NCBI GenBank assembly: GCA_037576215.1
Contig: JBANDB010000018.1
Location: 434,001-498,000, forward strand
Reading direction: 5' to 3'
DNA: 64,000 nucleotides
From: Armillaria gallica
Taxonomy: Eukaryota; Basidiomycota; Agaricomycetes; Agaricales; Physalacriaceae
A program made the position numbers and the translations under genes. This document shows positions 9,641-20,835 of the stretch, in pieces. Numbering within the stretch: the stretch's first letter is position 1; every line of letters starts with the position of its first letter. Under the pieces are notes generated by a model. The model was not told the DNA's origin. It was given only the letters and a program-made list of their open reading frames with translations, and ran no database searches.

Positions 9641-12600
9641 AGCGCAGAAAGTTAGAAGTCGTCAGATAATGATGAACAGACATGTACCGGAAACAAGTAT
9701 CGAGGCATGTCGAGTGGAAGAAGCGAAGCCTACCGAGGTAGACACGAGTCTCTTTATATCTAGAAACTCTATCGCTCGCGGACAACATGCCATATATGTG
9801 ATTGGGGGAGATCCAGGAATGTATTTAGGCATTTTTGTAACACCGGAAGTCAATATGAGCAAATCTGGCACGGCCATCAAGTCTTTTCTGAGAGTCGTCA
9901 CGCGTGCACGGTGTTAACGGGAGACAGACGCTCAGTAAATTTGTCCAGGCTGGCCGTGGAACGCCATAGTAGTAGCACCAGTCATGAGAAAGCATTGTTT
10001 TCGAATAAGCAGAGTCAGAGGACACCGTCACAGTCACTGATTCGAACTGCGACCGAAGGTGAGACGGTCGCTTTGCGCGCGGAAGGTCGACGAAGTGATA
10101 TAGCAAGCTGCATGTTGATAAGAAGTCTTTCATTAGACGCCGGTATTGCAATATGACCTATTAATGTGAATCAGTCTAGCGTTCATGATATTGAACCAAT
10201 GCATTACCGTCACGAGAAATCAAAATCATTACTTTCCTGAGGACTCGTAGGGGCACGTGCGCTTGCATCCGGCACGCCAGCAGAACAGTGGGTAGACACC
10301 AGAAAGATCTGATATCGAATTCCCTGACAGGATGGATGCTTTCAGGGTACGCGCGCAGTAGATGTACACACCCTGGCGAGCGTTCAAAGTTCATAATAAG
10401 TTGCTTCCTAACAGTGGCACTTCTTTCCTTTGTTGGTAATACATAATATTCTTTGTTTTCACCCTACTCACTTTTCGGGTAGTCAATTCCAACGCGACGC
10501 GGCTCTGCAATATGCGTTATTATATGCGTTATCGTCAGTAAACTCTTCATATGAAGGTTCCAAATCCATCGCAGTCTATGCCGTTGCCAGTGAAGCCCAC
10601 AACGTGAAGATGCTTAGTGCGTAGCAAGAAATCCTTCAATACAGTTAGGAATACAACAAAAGCATAGAGAAGATTGTAGATACAACTGACGTCAAGCTAT
10701 CGAGCTTGTGAGGACGATATCCTGAGCGCACGGCTAAGTAGCAGAGCACTAGACTCAAGCTAGTCTGACGAGGCCGTGTAGTTCCTATTGAGAGGATGAA
10801 AGACGGAAAAACACAAGTAGCAGATCCTGGGAGACCGGTAAAATATGGCCGGGTTCCGGAGGGTGTAGTACAAAGATCCCACAACAACGTTCATCACCTT
10901 TGTTTGTCGCCATCATCGCCCCGTTGTGATACCTGACCATCGTTCCAGACGATGAGGAAGCAGCTCTCCAGCCTGCCCGATATCTCGTATCCCTTACAGA
11001 AGGCTGCCACGATGGAAAGCAGGGACTTTCGCCCCCGAAGTCCGACTATGCACAGTATCGATTTTCAAAGTGCGATGATTATTCGCGCCTTCCCTTTACA
11101 TTGGTCTTTTGAATCGATAAACTAGCGAAAGTGTCGTTAGTCGCGATGGAAGGAGTAATGAACTTGAAATGCAAAGGTATGTTCTTTCTCATCTTTCAAG
11201 ATGAACGGGGCTATGACATTTCCCAACAGTGTTCCGTATGTTTGGACATAAAATTTCTCTCGACGATAGGCCAAACATTTTGTGGATCCTCTTTTACTGA
11301 GCACGATACCGACTCTCGTACACTGTAAGTTCTGACGCCGAAGGAATCTGTATCCCGCTACCCGAGGAACTCTCGACTTCTAAAAGTTCTGTCGCGAACG
11401 ACCTTCGTCTTTTGCCGCGTAAAATTTCGTCTGTTATGGCAGCATTGAGTTATGACCCATGATATATTCCTTGCGTACGACCTTTACCTCCATTTCCGAG
11501 GATGGGCGAAGGTACGTTCATTTGACTGCATCTATGATCAACCATCCTGATGCATATTAAGACTCTTACCTGTCACGTTATTAACTAGAGCTTGTATTCA
11601 TGTTTCCTGTTGCCTTGTAGGTCTTGTCAATTCTTGAATTAACTAAATGAGACCGTATCGATATCATTCGATTATGGCAGTTGCTTGCACCATGAATAAT
11701 AATCCCGAGTACAACGCGTCGGACGTCACTGCTTCAGTCTTATCGCAGGCTAATGCGCTGATCCCCTCTGGGCTCCTGGGCCGGAACTGTGCTTACGGAG
11801 CAAAGTCTTTCTACCTTCTGTTGAGCATGGAAAGCATGGATTGGCTCACACTTCGGGTCGCGTACGCCATGGCTTCGTTTCTTCAAGATCCGTGTTTGGA
11901 GGCGTACAGGCTCATTCCAGGGATAAGCAAACGTTGCGTCTCGACTCTCCAGTCTTCTGATATAACATCGCACATCCTTGTACTCTTTTCGTCACATCAA
12001 TTTCGTGGAAAAGTTGGCACCTTGTTAAACATACGAGGAACATACGGCGCGTCCGTAGCATTTGGCCATGAGGATGTGTTTCTGTCGTGCCTAAAGATAC
12101 AGCAATGAGGTCCGTCTGCTGTAATCTTCTGGCGATGTTTCCTATCAACGTATAGACAACGTAGATCCGATGGCTTAGCGCGGTAGCCTTGTGTATATGA
12201 CGTTAGCACGGTTCTAGGTATAGTACCTCATGACTTTTCGTCGCTAATCGAATACTTTGAAGTCGGCTTTAAGTTGTAACGGTGACTATCTGGTTCAGTA
12301 TACTTCATGCCGCAGCCCTCCACCAATACTTGCGATACTGCCTTGAGCTCAAAACCACTGCCTCTCGAGAAGGCGCGAATCTTTGGGAGAAGAGCAAAAA
12401 TAGGTACGTGGGAAGCCTTCCTGCTGACCACAGCGCTCATCACCACATTGCAGGTCCGTTGAGATAAGCGCCTTTGAGATGGCGCCATTTCTTCCCAACT
12501 CGCAAGCGCCAGGCATACGTACACTTCCAGAATAACTCGTGGGTGCCTGTTTAGGCGCTTGCCGATACAATGTGTGTGCTCGTTCTGTTGCCACTCTGGT

Positions 12601-12893
12601 AGGCTTTGCAGAGAGTTTCTGCAGAGGTATTTGGTTTACATTATATGGTGCACCACATGTATATTGCGACCGTAAACGACTCGGCGGACACAGTGTAATG
12701 ACATCAATTCGTCGTCTTTCTCGACAAAAGCTTGCCCTTGGCACTCTATCAACGAAGTTGCCGGTCTCCCATGATCTGCGGTTCCCACCTTCAAGCGCTC
12801 GCCTTCCTGATCTAGTGGACCCCAAGCGACCTGTCAACGGGTGAGAAAGTCTTCCGTTCAAAGAGGAGGAATCTCTGACCGCTGACGTTTGTC
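9641..12893. other. 3.2 kb without a recognisable gene
   Basis: Open frames up to 170 codons exist (for example plus 11647-12108 and minus 12349-12861) but none shows a domain, a hydrophobic core pattern or splice-consistent neighbours. The last 300 bases are the promoter region of the next gene and resemble the promoter of its tandem copy. Confidence 0.5.
12632..12705 (+). promoter_or_regulatory. Upstream element shared by the two pseudokinase paralogues
   Basis: A block about 190-260 bases before the start codon (TATATGGTGCACCACATGTA ... CACAGTGTAATGACATC) recurs, with changes, at 15361-15432 ahead of the second copy (TGTATAGTGCGCCACATGTA ... TACAGTGTAATACCTC). The duplication therefore included upstream sequence, and this part has stayed similar outside the coding region, so it may hold promoter sites. 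Confidence 0.45.
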
Positions 12894-14345
12894 ATGGACA
12901 GTCTTAGCACGGCCAACAGGACTGCCAATTTAATTGGCGACATCCACGCGAAGTGTTCCAACCACAGTGCTGCTTCTGAAACCATTCAGTTGACAGAAGG
13001 TTGCCTGGAATGCGTTCAAAACCGACTGGACATTTTCCGCCAATATCTCAGGAGAGCAGAATCGACCCTCTCGTCTCGCGCACAGAGTGCCTTCTCTCGA
13101 TCCCTGCAGAAGGTCGAGGATCTATCGTTCGAGTTGGGGGTCCAGCTTTCACCGAACATCGTCAAGGGCAGGCTGAAGTGGATTGAGCCGAGGAAAAGGC
13201 GGATCAAGGAATTGGTCTTCGAGCTCAGGGTGTGGGTTCAAGAAGCTGGATTGACGATCCGCGCTTATGGTGTGTTGCTGAAGATCACAGCCAATGACCT
13301 TCTATACCAGCAATTGTTGAGGACGTGCCATCATTCATTGACGGTGTATGGTCATTCATCGAATATGTACGATCACTCCTTGACGAGCGCGTTGGCATTG
13401 ACTCGACGAATTCACATTCGCGGAGAGCAATCACAACCCCCTCTCATCTCAAACTACGCTCTCAAAAGAGTCGGTCCCGCCGTCAATGACCGTGCGTTCG
13501 CTACCATAAACGACACAGGCGTGGTGTACGTGGAGGCCCACCGCTGCGCTCAAGATTGCGCATCGAGAAGCGCGATCGAAAGGATAGCAGCGATCTTCTA
13601 TGTGCCGGATTTTCCCTTTATGCCAGAACACCTCCTCCCGTGCATCGGCTTCGCAAAGAAGGATGATGGAAGCATTTATTTCCTCATCTATCAGCTCCCG
13701 CTTATGATCCCGAAGTTTAACGAGAAAGCGCCCGTTCCGACGCTCGCGAACGCCCTGGGTGATGGCATCCGGATGCCGCTTGAAGACCGCTTTCGCATCG
13801 CGGCGGAGGTCACCATGGCAGTACTGGAGCTGCATGCGGTGGGTTGGGTGCACCAAGCCATTTGTAGCGATAACGTGCTCCTATCGACCAAGGGAGGAGA
13901 GAAGGGAGCAAAAACCGACGTTCAGATCAGCTCTGCCTACCTCATCGGTCTCAAACTTGTGCGTCCTCAAGGTTGGGGCCTTCAGAGGCTTCCAGCGCCA
14001 AACGACTTTGTGGAACAGGGTGACGTTAGATATGATCTGTATTATCTCGGGGTCGTGCTCATCGAGATCGGGTTTGGCCGGACGTTGAAGGCGATACTTT
14101 CGATGGTACGTGCAGTGTTGGGAGAGCCGAATCGTGGAGAGAGGGAATATGAGCGCCTGAAAGAGTGCGCCCGTCGATTGGGTAATAAGATGGGGTCAAA
14201 GTATGCTCAGGCGGCAATGGCATGCCTCATGTTGAGTGGGCAACCGAAGGATACGAGAATGCTGAGGGGAAAGCTTTATGAGGATGTTTTGCGTCCTTTG
14301 AGGCAGATAACGGATAGTTTCAAGGTTCGTTCCGTCTCGCGTTGA
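12894..14345 (+). CDS. N-terminal helical-bundle (HeLo-like) protein with a dead protein-kinase domain, copy 1
   Basis: 483 residues in one exon. Residues 1-150 are helical and charged with no Gly/Pro breaks, in the style of HeLo/MLKL four-helix bundles (inference from pattern only). The rest follows the kinase fold: LEDRFRIAAEVTMAVLELHAVGWVH before the catalytic loop and YDLYYLGVVLIEI in the helix-F region. The catalytic loop reads HQAICSDN (His320): the HRD Asp and the Lys are lost, Asn is kept. The DFG position reads LIG, and no glycine loop is visible. So it should not transfer phosphate. The gene is a tandem duplicate of the one at 15657. A weak splice pair at the very end (donor GTTCGT) could replace the last few residues. 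Likely a signalling or cell-death scaffold; enzyme activity is not expected. Confidence 0.7.
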   Translation: MDSLSTANRTANLIGDIHAKCSNHSAASETIQLTEGCLECVQNRLDIFRQYLRRAESTLSSRAQSAFSRSLQKVEDLSFELGVQLSPNIVKGRLKWIEPRKRRIKELVFELRVWVQEAGLTIRAYGVLLKITANDLLYQQLLRTCHHSLTVYGHSSNMYDHSLTSALALTRRIHIRGEQSQPPLISNYALKRVGPAVNDRAFATINDTGVVYVEAHRCAQDCASRSAIERIAAIFYVPDFPFMPEHLLPCIGFAKKDDGSIYFLIYQLPLMIPKFNEKAPVPTLANALGDGIRMPLEDRFRIAAEVTMAVLELHAVGWVHQAICSDNVLLSTKGGEKGAKTDVQISSAYLIGLKLVRPQGWGLQRLPAPNDFVEQGDVRYDLYYLGVVLIEIGFGRTLKAILSMVRAVLGEPNRGEREYERLKECARRLGNKMGSKYAQAAMACLMLSGQPKDTRMLRGKLYEDVLRPLRQITDSFKVRSVSR

Positions 14346-15656
14346 CCTGTTCATCCGTCATATATATAACTATCAGGTAGGATAGGAAGGGAGTGTAAGC
14401 GATCAAGAAGTGATTAGGAGAGATTGGCGCAGCGATTATCCAATCCTAGCACGAGGAATGCGGTAACAGCAGCTAACGTTCCATGGTCGAAGCTATTTCT
14501 TCATTTTATTGACACATCCGTTTTCACAAAGTCTCAATAAGTATGAACCGATGGAATATTTATCTAAACCATATATTTGATTACGACTGATAAATTTACA
14601 ATACAAAGACGTATTTATGTTAGTACTTCAGTAGCACGCCCCTGAAACTGATGAGAAAGGTAATTTAACGGTCACGTGCATGGTACCCGCCGCATCTGCG
14701 CACGCTTGGTCCTCTAACACTCTCAAGTGTAGAATATGTGAAGATTTGAATATAAAGAAAAGGGTATGATACGGCAATCGAAGACTGTTGTAAATTGGTC
14801 AAAAATTGGTTACAACTTGTTACTGTTGAGCACAACTGGAAGCTAGGGAAGCAGATTAATATGATTGCCCTCACGACAAGCTAATATATTGCCTAATGTT
14901 GATTAAATCAAACGAAACAAATAACATGAGGTGAAATAAGAGTGAAATCGGATTTCGCGGTGATTTTCGTAGAGGTCGGCAAATGCAGTGATATTTTGAT
15001 CTGAGTTTGAACTAGCGTACGTATTTCGCACGGCGGCAGGACGGCATCTTTGGCAGGGTTTAATCTCCGCTTACAGCCCCAGCTCAGGGTTGTTAGAGAT
15101 TTCACTCGGAATTCAGAACCTAGATTCTATGAGAAGAGAAAACCCCGATACGTGCAAAGTCTTACTTTTGACCGTAGCCCTCATTGATGCATGGTAGTTC
15201 CCTTGGGTAAGACGGCGCCATTCTTTCGGAACTTCACTAGTCATGCTTCTAGAACAATTCTTCAAGTTGGGCGCTTGGTTCCGCGCAGCCTGCTCCGATG
15301 CTTGTTCTCCTTTCTTGCTGTTGTAGCCGTCATAAATTACGGCGTTCTACAGAACCATTTCATTTGGTATTGTATAGTGCGCCACATGTATTGTCCTTAA
15401 CCGTAGATGTCGCGGCAGATACAGTGTAATACCTCGAAGTCTTCCTTTCGCTCGACACCATGTTAGCCAGGGTTGACCTCGGCACGGTTCCGGTATCTCG
15501 TAATCTGTGACTCTTATCCTCGAGGGTTGTACTCCACGGTGACTGTCAGCAGGTAGCATTGGTTCCCGGTTTCCGTAATCTATACTATAATCGGCGTCTC
15601 CTCTTCTTACGGTGCAAATTCTCTATCTGATTCTACGCCGACCACCTAATATTCCG
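14346..15656. other. Spacer between tandem paralogues
   Basis: AT-rich around 14500-14950, with no supported gene. Its last 300 bases (15361-15432 in particular) match the region upstream of the first copy and are taken as the promoter of the second. Confidence 0.5.
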
Positions 15657-17096
15657 ATGGACATCTTCAGCACTACCGTCGAGGTTATCAAACTGATAAA
15701 CAGCATCTACACGAAGTATTCGGACTATCGTGTTGCGGATCAAACCATTGAGTCGATGCAGCATCGTTTGGAGTGCGTGGAGATTCGATTGGAGATGTTC
15801 CGTGAACATCTCAGTAATGCAAAGCGAGGTCTTTCTGAGGACGCCCAGCGAGTTTTTCGTCAATCATTGCAAAAGGTTGGGGATATACTGTATGATCTAA
15901 GGGACCAGCTACCTCCAGACACCAGTTTCAGGAAAAAACTGTCCTGGATTGGGTGGAAGAAAAGGCGGGTCGACGATTTGCTCTCGCAACTCAGGACGTG
16001 GGAGCAGGAGGTTGAGTCGATGATATTCACGTACAGTCTGTTGCTGACTGTTCTGGGAATCAAAAACTTCGATTCCCTTTACGAGCGCTTATCTCGCACA
16101 GGTGACCAATCGCTGACCGGCGCATTAGCGCTGGCAAGACGAATCCACGGCAGCCAGAATTTACAGATCCACCACATCCCAGTCTCTACACTGATACCTG
16201 CAGTCAGACCTGTCATCACCGATCGTGTCCTTGCCCAATACGAGTCAAGAACAGTCTACTTGGAGAGTCATGGACCCCGCTCAGACGCGCTCACAAGGAT
16301 GGCCGCGGCGTTCCGTTCACCGGATCTTCCTTCAATGCACCTTCTCTCGTGCTTGGGTTTTACTGTGTATCACGGAAGTGAACAATTCCTCGTCTATCAA
16401 ATTCCAACCCTGAGCCCAGGGATAGTTAATCCGGCTCGTCTTCCCATACTCTCCTACGCTTTGGACAATGTCATTCGGATGGCGCTCGAAGATCGTTTTC
16501 GCATTGCAGTGGAGATCACCACGGCAGTGATGGAGATTCATGCGGCTGGTTGGGTTCATAAATCCATTCGCAGTGACAATGTACTCGTATCGACCAGGGG
16601 AGGGGGGAAGGGAGTGAAAGGGGACGCTCAAGTCAGTTCCGCATACCTCGTCGGCTTCACAATTGCTCGTTCCCAGGACGCCAAGGTCTCGAATTGCCTT
16701 CCAACGACAGATCCTATTCACAGTTTGTATTACCATCCTGAACGGCAGGGTGGAAGCGACGACAATGTTGTGATGTTTGATATCCGGCACGATATGTATA
16801 GCCTTGGGGCTCTACTCATCGAGATCGGCTTTGGGAAGACGTTGAGGGTGCTTTTTTCTCTGGCGACGCCAGCGCTGGGACTAAAGGAAACCAATCACAA
16901 GCGCTTGCTAGACCATGCTCATCGATTGAGCACCAGGATGGGCTCGAAGTACGCGGATGCGGCTATAACGTGTCTTACTAAGAGTACGCAGCCCCACGAG
17001 AAGACGGAGGCAGTCAGGAAAGAATTCTACGAGGAAGTTTTATGTCCTCTGCAGGAGATCATGGACGGGTTTAAGGTTCGTCTCATGTCGTGTTGA
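15657..17096 (+). CDS. N-terminal helical-bundle (HeLo-like) protein with a dead protein-kinase domain, copy 2
   Basis: 479 residues from the ATG at 15657 (MDIFSTTVEVIKLINSIYTKY), chosen because it lines up with the start of copy 1; an ATG 15 codons upstream is less likely. Residues 1-140 look like a helical bundle: a hydrophobic first helix, then LECVEIRLEMFREHL and a third amphipathic helix, close in pattern to fungal HeLo domains. The kinase-like part keeps LEDRFRIAVEITTAVMEIHAAGWVH, and HDMYSLGALLIEIGFG. Its catalytic loop is HKSIRSDN (His301), again without the catalytic Asp, and the DFG site reads LVG. It keeps the same order and similar sequence as copy 1 but has about 15 extra residues in the activation-loop area. 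A short alternative last exon (splice GTTCGT...GAGCAG) would give a Lys-rich tail. Confidence 0.7.
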   Translation: MDIFSTTVEVIKLINSIYTKYSDYRVADQTIESMQHRLECVEIRLEMFREHLSNAKRGLSEDAQRVFRQSLQKVGDILYDLRDQLPPDTSFRKKLSWIGWKKRRVDDLLSQLRTWEQEVESMIFTYSLLLTVLGIKNFDSLYERLSRTGDQSLTGALALARRIHGSQNLQIHHIPVSTLIPAVRPVITDRVLAQYESRTVYLESHGPRSDALTRMAAAFRSPDLPSMHLLSCLGFTVYHGSEQFLVYQIPTLSPGIVNPARLPILSYALDNVIRMALEDRFRIAVEITTAVMEIHAAGWVHKSIRSDNVLVSTRGGGKGVKGDAQVSSAYLVGFTIARSQDAKVSNCLPTTDPIHSLYYHPERQGGSDDNVVMFDIRHDMYSLGALLIEIGFGKTLRVLFSLATPALGLKETNHKRLLDHAHRLSTRMGSKYADAAITCLTKSTQPHEKTEAVRKEFYEEVLCPLQEIMDGFKVRLMSC

Positions 17097-17577
17097 ATTA
17101 CTCACCCATTGTGCTGATTTGTGAGCAGAAGAAGAAGAGCGGAGAAAAATAGATTTCCTGAGTCTATCGACGCCCTTTGTTTCGGAAAATCTAATGGTAA
17201 CAGAAGGATGTGGCATATATTATAAAATAATACGAGAAGGGTACACCTTAGGCCTGTCACCCAAGTTGCCAAGTCATATCCTATCTGACCTCATGATAAA
17301 GAGAGTTAGCTATACCCAATAGCATGAGAGAGAGCTTGAGCAGCCCACCGATGGCGTGACATCGAGCACATACTTCATCTTCACGGCATCTTGTCCTTCT
17401 AGACGTGTCGAATCAACTCTGCGGTCTGCAGTATCTCCATCTTTGCAACAACTGTTGCTCCGCTATGATAAATAATGTTTGCGAGGAAGAATGTGATGTC
17501 AAAATGCTGAATCTGGGGTCAGGGTCTATCAACTCATGTATATTCAAGTCCATCCACCGATGTGGTCCCCTTGTTGC

Positions 17578-20500
17578 TCAATCAAAATTCCACCAAGGTC
17601 TCGGAATCTCGCTTATGTCTGCTCCCTTCTCACATAAAAACCTAAACACCTCCCGTCCAAAGGGATGCCTCGACGCCACCCTCACAGCCGTCTCCCCGGC
17701 CTTATTCTGAGCATGGATATTGGCACGACGATCCAACAAAGCCCTGACGGTAGGGAGCGCATTCTCGAATGCAGCATAGATAGTAGGCTCTAATTGAGGG
17801 ATTCCGAGATGAAAGCACGTACTCCGTGCCCAGCGCTGGGCCTGCGACAGCCCTAGGCTACCCTTCTCGTAGCCCCGACATGCATAGTGCAACGGCGTGG
17901 ACCCTCGGTTATCTGCAGCATCAACATCCGCACCATGCTCAGTAAGAGCTTCAACTACGCGTTCGCAATCCCCCGTAAAGCGCCACGCATTGTGGAGGAT
18001 GGTTACACCCTGGTGGTCAGCAAGCGTTGAATCCGCGCCCAAACGAAGAAACTCGAGGACGGTCTCAGCGCGTGCGGCACAGTGGAGAGGTGTCTCGCCA
18101 GCAAAGTTTCGAGCACTAATGCCTGCGCCTGCTTCCAACAGAAGACGAATAAGTTTGAGATTTTCCAGATGACCCGGATGGCCAACAAAGTTTCGCGCCA
18201 CGAAGTGAAGGGGCGTGTCTCCCTCATCGTCACTGGTGTCTGGGTCTGCGCCATATTTAAGGAGCACTTTCATCAAGTCCACGGATGGAATCGAGGAAGA
18301 CTGCTCAAGAAGATGTGCTATCCCACCGTACTTTGTAGACGAAGATGCAAGCACGCCGCCCCCCCGATCTTCCCCGGCATCCCGACCCGACCACGAACTA
18401 TGAAGCGCCCTGTCGCGAGCCGCTACTACATGCAGTGGAGTCTGCTCATTTATTGTCCGTCTAATGTTAACATATGGCTGAAAGCCATGTTCCAGAAGGT
18501 ACTCCATCAAAGGCGGCGAAACAGTTTCGTGCAACGGCGTCGACGAAAGCGAATCGCCTTTGGGTAACGGCACTTTGGCTCCCGCCTCAATGAGGCTGCG
18601 CACAGCCTCCACGTCGGATAGGAACCCGGTGTACTGACGCGGCAGGAGGAGGGCAGTGTCTCCGTTCGAATTGGGCGCATCTACATCTGCACCTAGACGA
18701 ATCGCCATTCGTATGGTCTCCGCAGACCAATATGCCACACGATGATGAAGGGGAGTGTCATCAAGCCGGCCTCTGACATGGACAAGCTCAGGACAGGTCT
18801 CCATTAGACACTGAGCCACCTCGTCAGAAACGGCGCGGTGCAGCGCTGTATATCCGAATCGATCCTTACTCAACGGATCTGCACCGTACTTGAGGAAAAC
18901 CCGGACAATGTCGGCAGATCGAGCATCATGTAGAGCCGGGGAACGGAGATAACTGTCGGGGGCGTTGATATCGGCGCCGTTTTGCAACAAAGCTTCAGCT
19001 ATGTCGGCAGATATGCATTTATGAAGAGGAGTAGCGCGCTTTAGCGCGTTTACGTTCGCTCCGAACTCGATTAATGCTCGTGCGGCTTCGGCAGAGCGGA
19101 CCACGTGTAACGGTGTCTGATCCTCTATGATATCAGCAGCATGAACATCGACTCCCTTGACGAGTAGCGCGTGCATGACATCGATAGCGTCCACGTGAAC
19201 AGCTAGGTGGAGGAGGGGACTCCCGTATTCGCCAAGTTCGACGACATCACTTTCAACAAAACGTCGCAGCAGGGTCTTCATAATGCCCAAGTCGCGAGTC
19301 ATGAAATAGTGAAGGGCGAGTCTGATCACGGTGATCCAGTCGGATGGTCTCGATTGTATCGAAATTTCCAGCTCCTGGAGAACGATATTAGAATAGGTAC
19401 CGTCATCAGCAGAAGACTAGGATAGACTGTTGCTTAATAATGAATGGGTGAGCAAAGCAACGCGTACAGTAGACGGTATCGGAATGGTTGGCAACCATAA
19501 TCCTTGGGCCTGGAAGATGTTCCAAGATACTTCTCGTTGACGACACCACGATTGAGTGAAATACTGGGGGCGTATAAGTCATATGTAGGGTGGGCATGAA
19601 AAGGCTGTTCTTACATCGACAAATGAATGTTTCGAAGACGGAGACAAACATCGAATATCGCTCGATGCACACATAATGTCGAAAATTTCTTGCCACTTGC
19701 TTCTCCTTTGAGGGTCTCTTTGGACTGTTCCGTCGATAGCCCCGAGAGGGCCTTTCATTAAGCCACCATTCTTTCCACGAAAAGTGGCAATGAGGTGCTT
19801 AGCAGCGCCGTCCTGTGTCTCCAACTGCAGAGCCGCCACATCAACATTGTTTACACCCACAAATGGCATATTTCCGTCGTTAAAAATCTCCCAAAGCAGC
19901 ACCCCATAGGAATATACATCCCTCTCTGGCTGATTCGCGTACTGCCTCAAAGAAGGCGGTGCCTCCGCTAGTGCCTCTGGCGCTCTGAAGCAAACCGTAC
20001 CTCTCGATGCTGCATATGCAGCCCTCGACGACGTATCCGGTACACAGAAGCCAAAATCCGACACCCTGGCAAATAGCTGAGGCACAGTCTGGAAGGCCCA
20101 ATTTATCGCATCGTAGAAGATGAGAACATTGTCCGCTTTGACATCAGCATGAACGATTTCAATCTGATGCAACGCCTCCAGACCAGCTGCCACTTCGAGG
20201 CTGAACTTCATCTTCAACTCCCAAGGCATGCCTTCACCGCCGTTGCTGGATGATTTCCGTAGCAGTGATCCGAGGGAACCGACAGCGCGATCAACAATGA
20301 GCCGCGGTAAAAGCCTCTCCTCGCTACTCTTCTGAAGACAGACACCAAAGATCGAAAGCACGTTTGGGTGCAACGAAAAATACGACATCACTCGAATCTC
20401 GTCGAGGACCTCCCGGATGAGGGAGCTAAGGATGAAGGTATCTTTATGTACACTCTCGCGAGGTGTTTTGACCGCAATCAGGGCTGAACGAACAGTATGG

Positions 20501-20835
20501 TTGTTCAAGGTTCCCTCTTGGACATAAAACGTCGCACCAACGCCAATGGATTTGCCGATGGAGAGATCGGCAGGATCGACAACTTGTACTGCGAGCATGT
20601 CGAGGTAATCGATGAGCTGATTATAGGTTGTCGGACGTGTAGATGGATCGTTATGTGCTGAGAGGATGCTGCGTTTGCCGCCATAGATGTCGGATGAAGG
20701 GGGTACATAACTGGCATTGGAATCATAGCAACCGCTGTCGCGTGGTTCATAGGCGCTGGGGATTTGAGAAGATGAATGGACCATGGTGGGCGGGATTCGC
20801 CAATTGGCAGGTAAACCAAAGGTCGATACCTCCAC
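17578..20835 (-). CDS. Protein kinase with a long ankyrin-repeat C-terminus
   Basis: Exons 20835-19615, 19563-19468 and 19416-17578, joined by two 51-nt phase-0 introns, give 1051 residues. The kinase domain is complete: glycine loop GVGATFYV (98-105), Lys123 in AVK, catalytic loop HADVKADN (His229, Asp231, Asn236), Asp260 in DFG, APE-like RAPEAL, and DVYSYGVLLWEI. HAD replaces the usual HRD, as in some TKL-type kinases. From about residue 480 more than ten ankyrin repeats follow (TPLHxxxxxxxxxxxLLExGA pattern) to the stop. Reading the kinase and ankyrin parts as one gene rests on phase-0 splices on both sides of a 32-codon linker exon; the ankyrin frame alone has no good ATG of its own. It converges on the pseudokinase gene that ends at 17096. 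Confidence 0.78.

Noticed and set aside
11647..12108. 153-codon open frame
   Set aside because: No hydrophobic or domain pattern, no splice-consistent neighbours.
17578..19329. Stand-alone ankyrin gene
   Set aside because: No suitable ATG at its start; phase-0 splices join it to the kinase exon.
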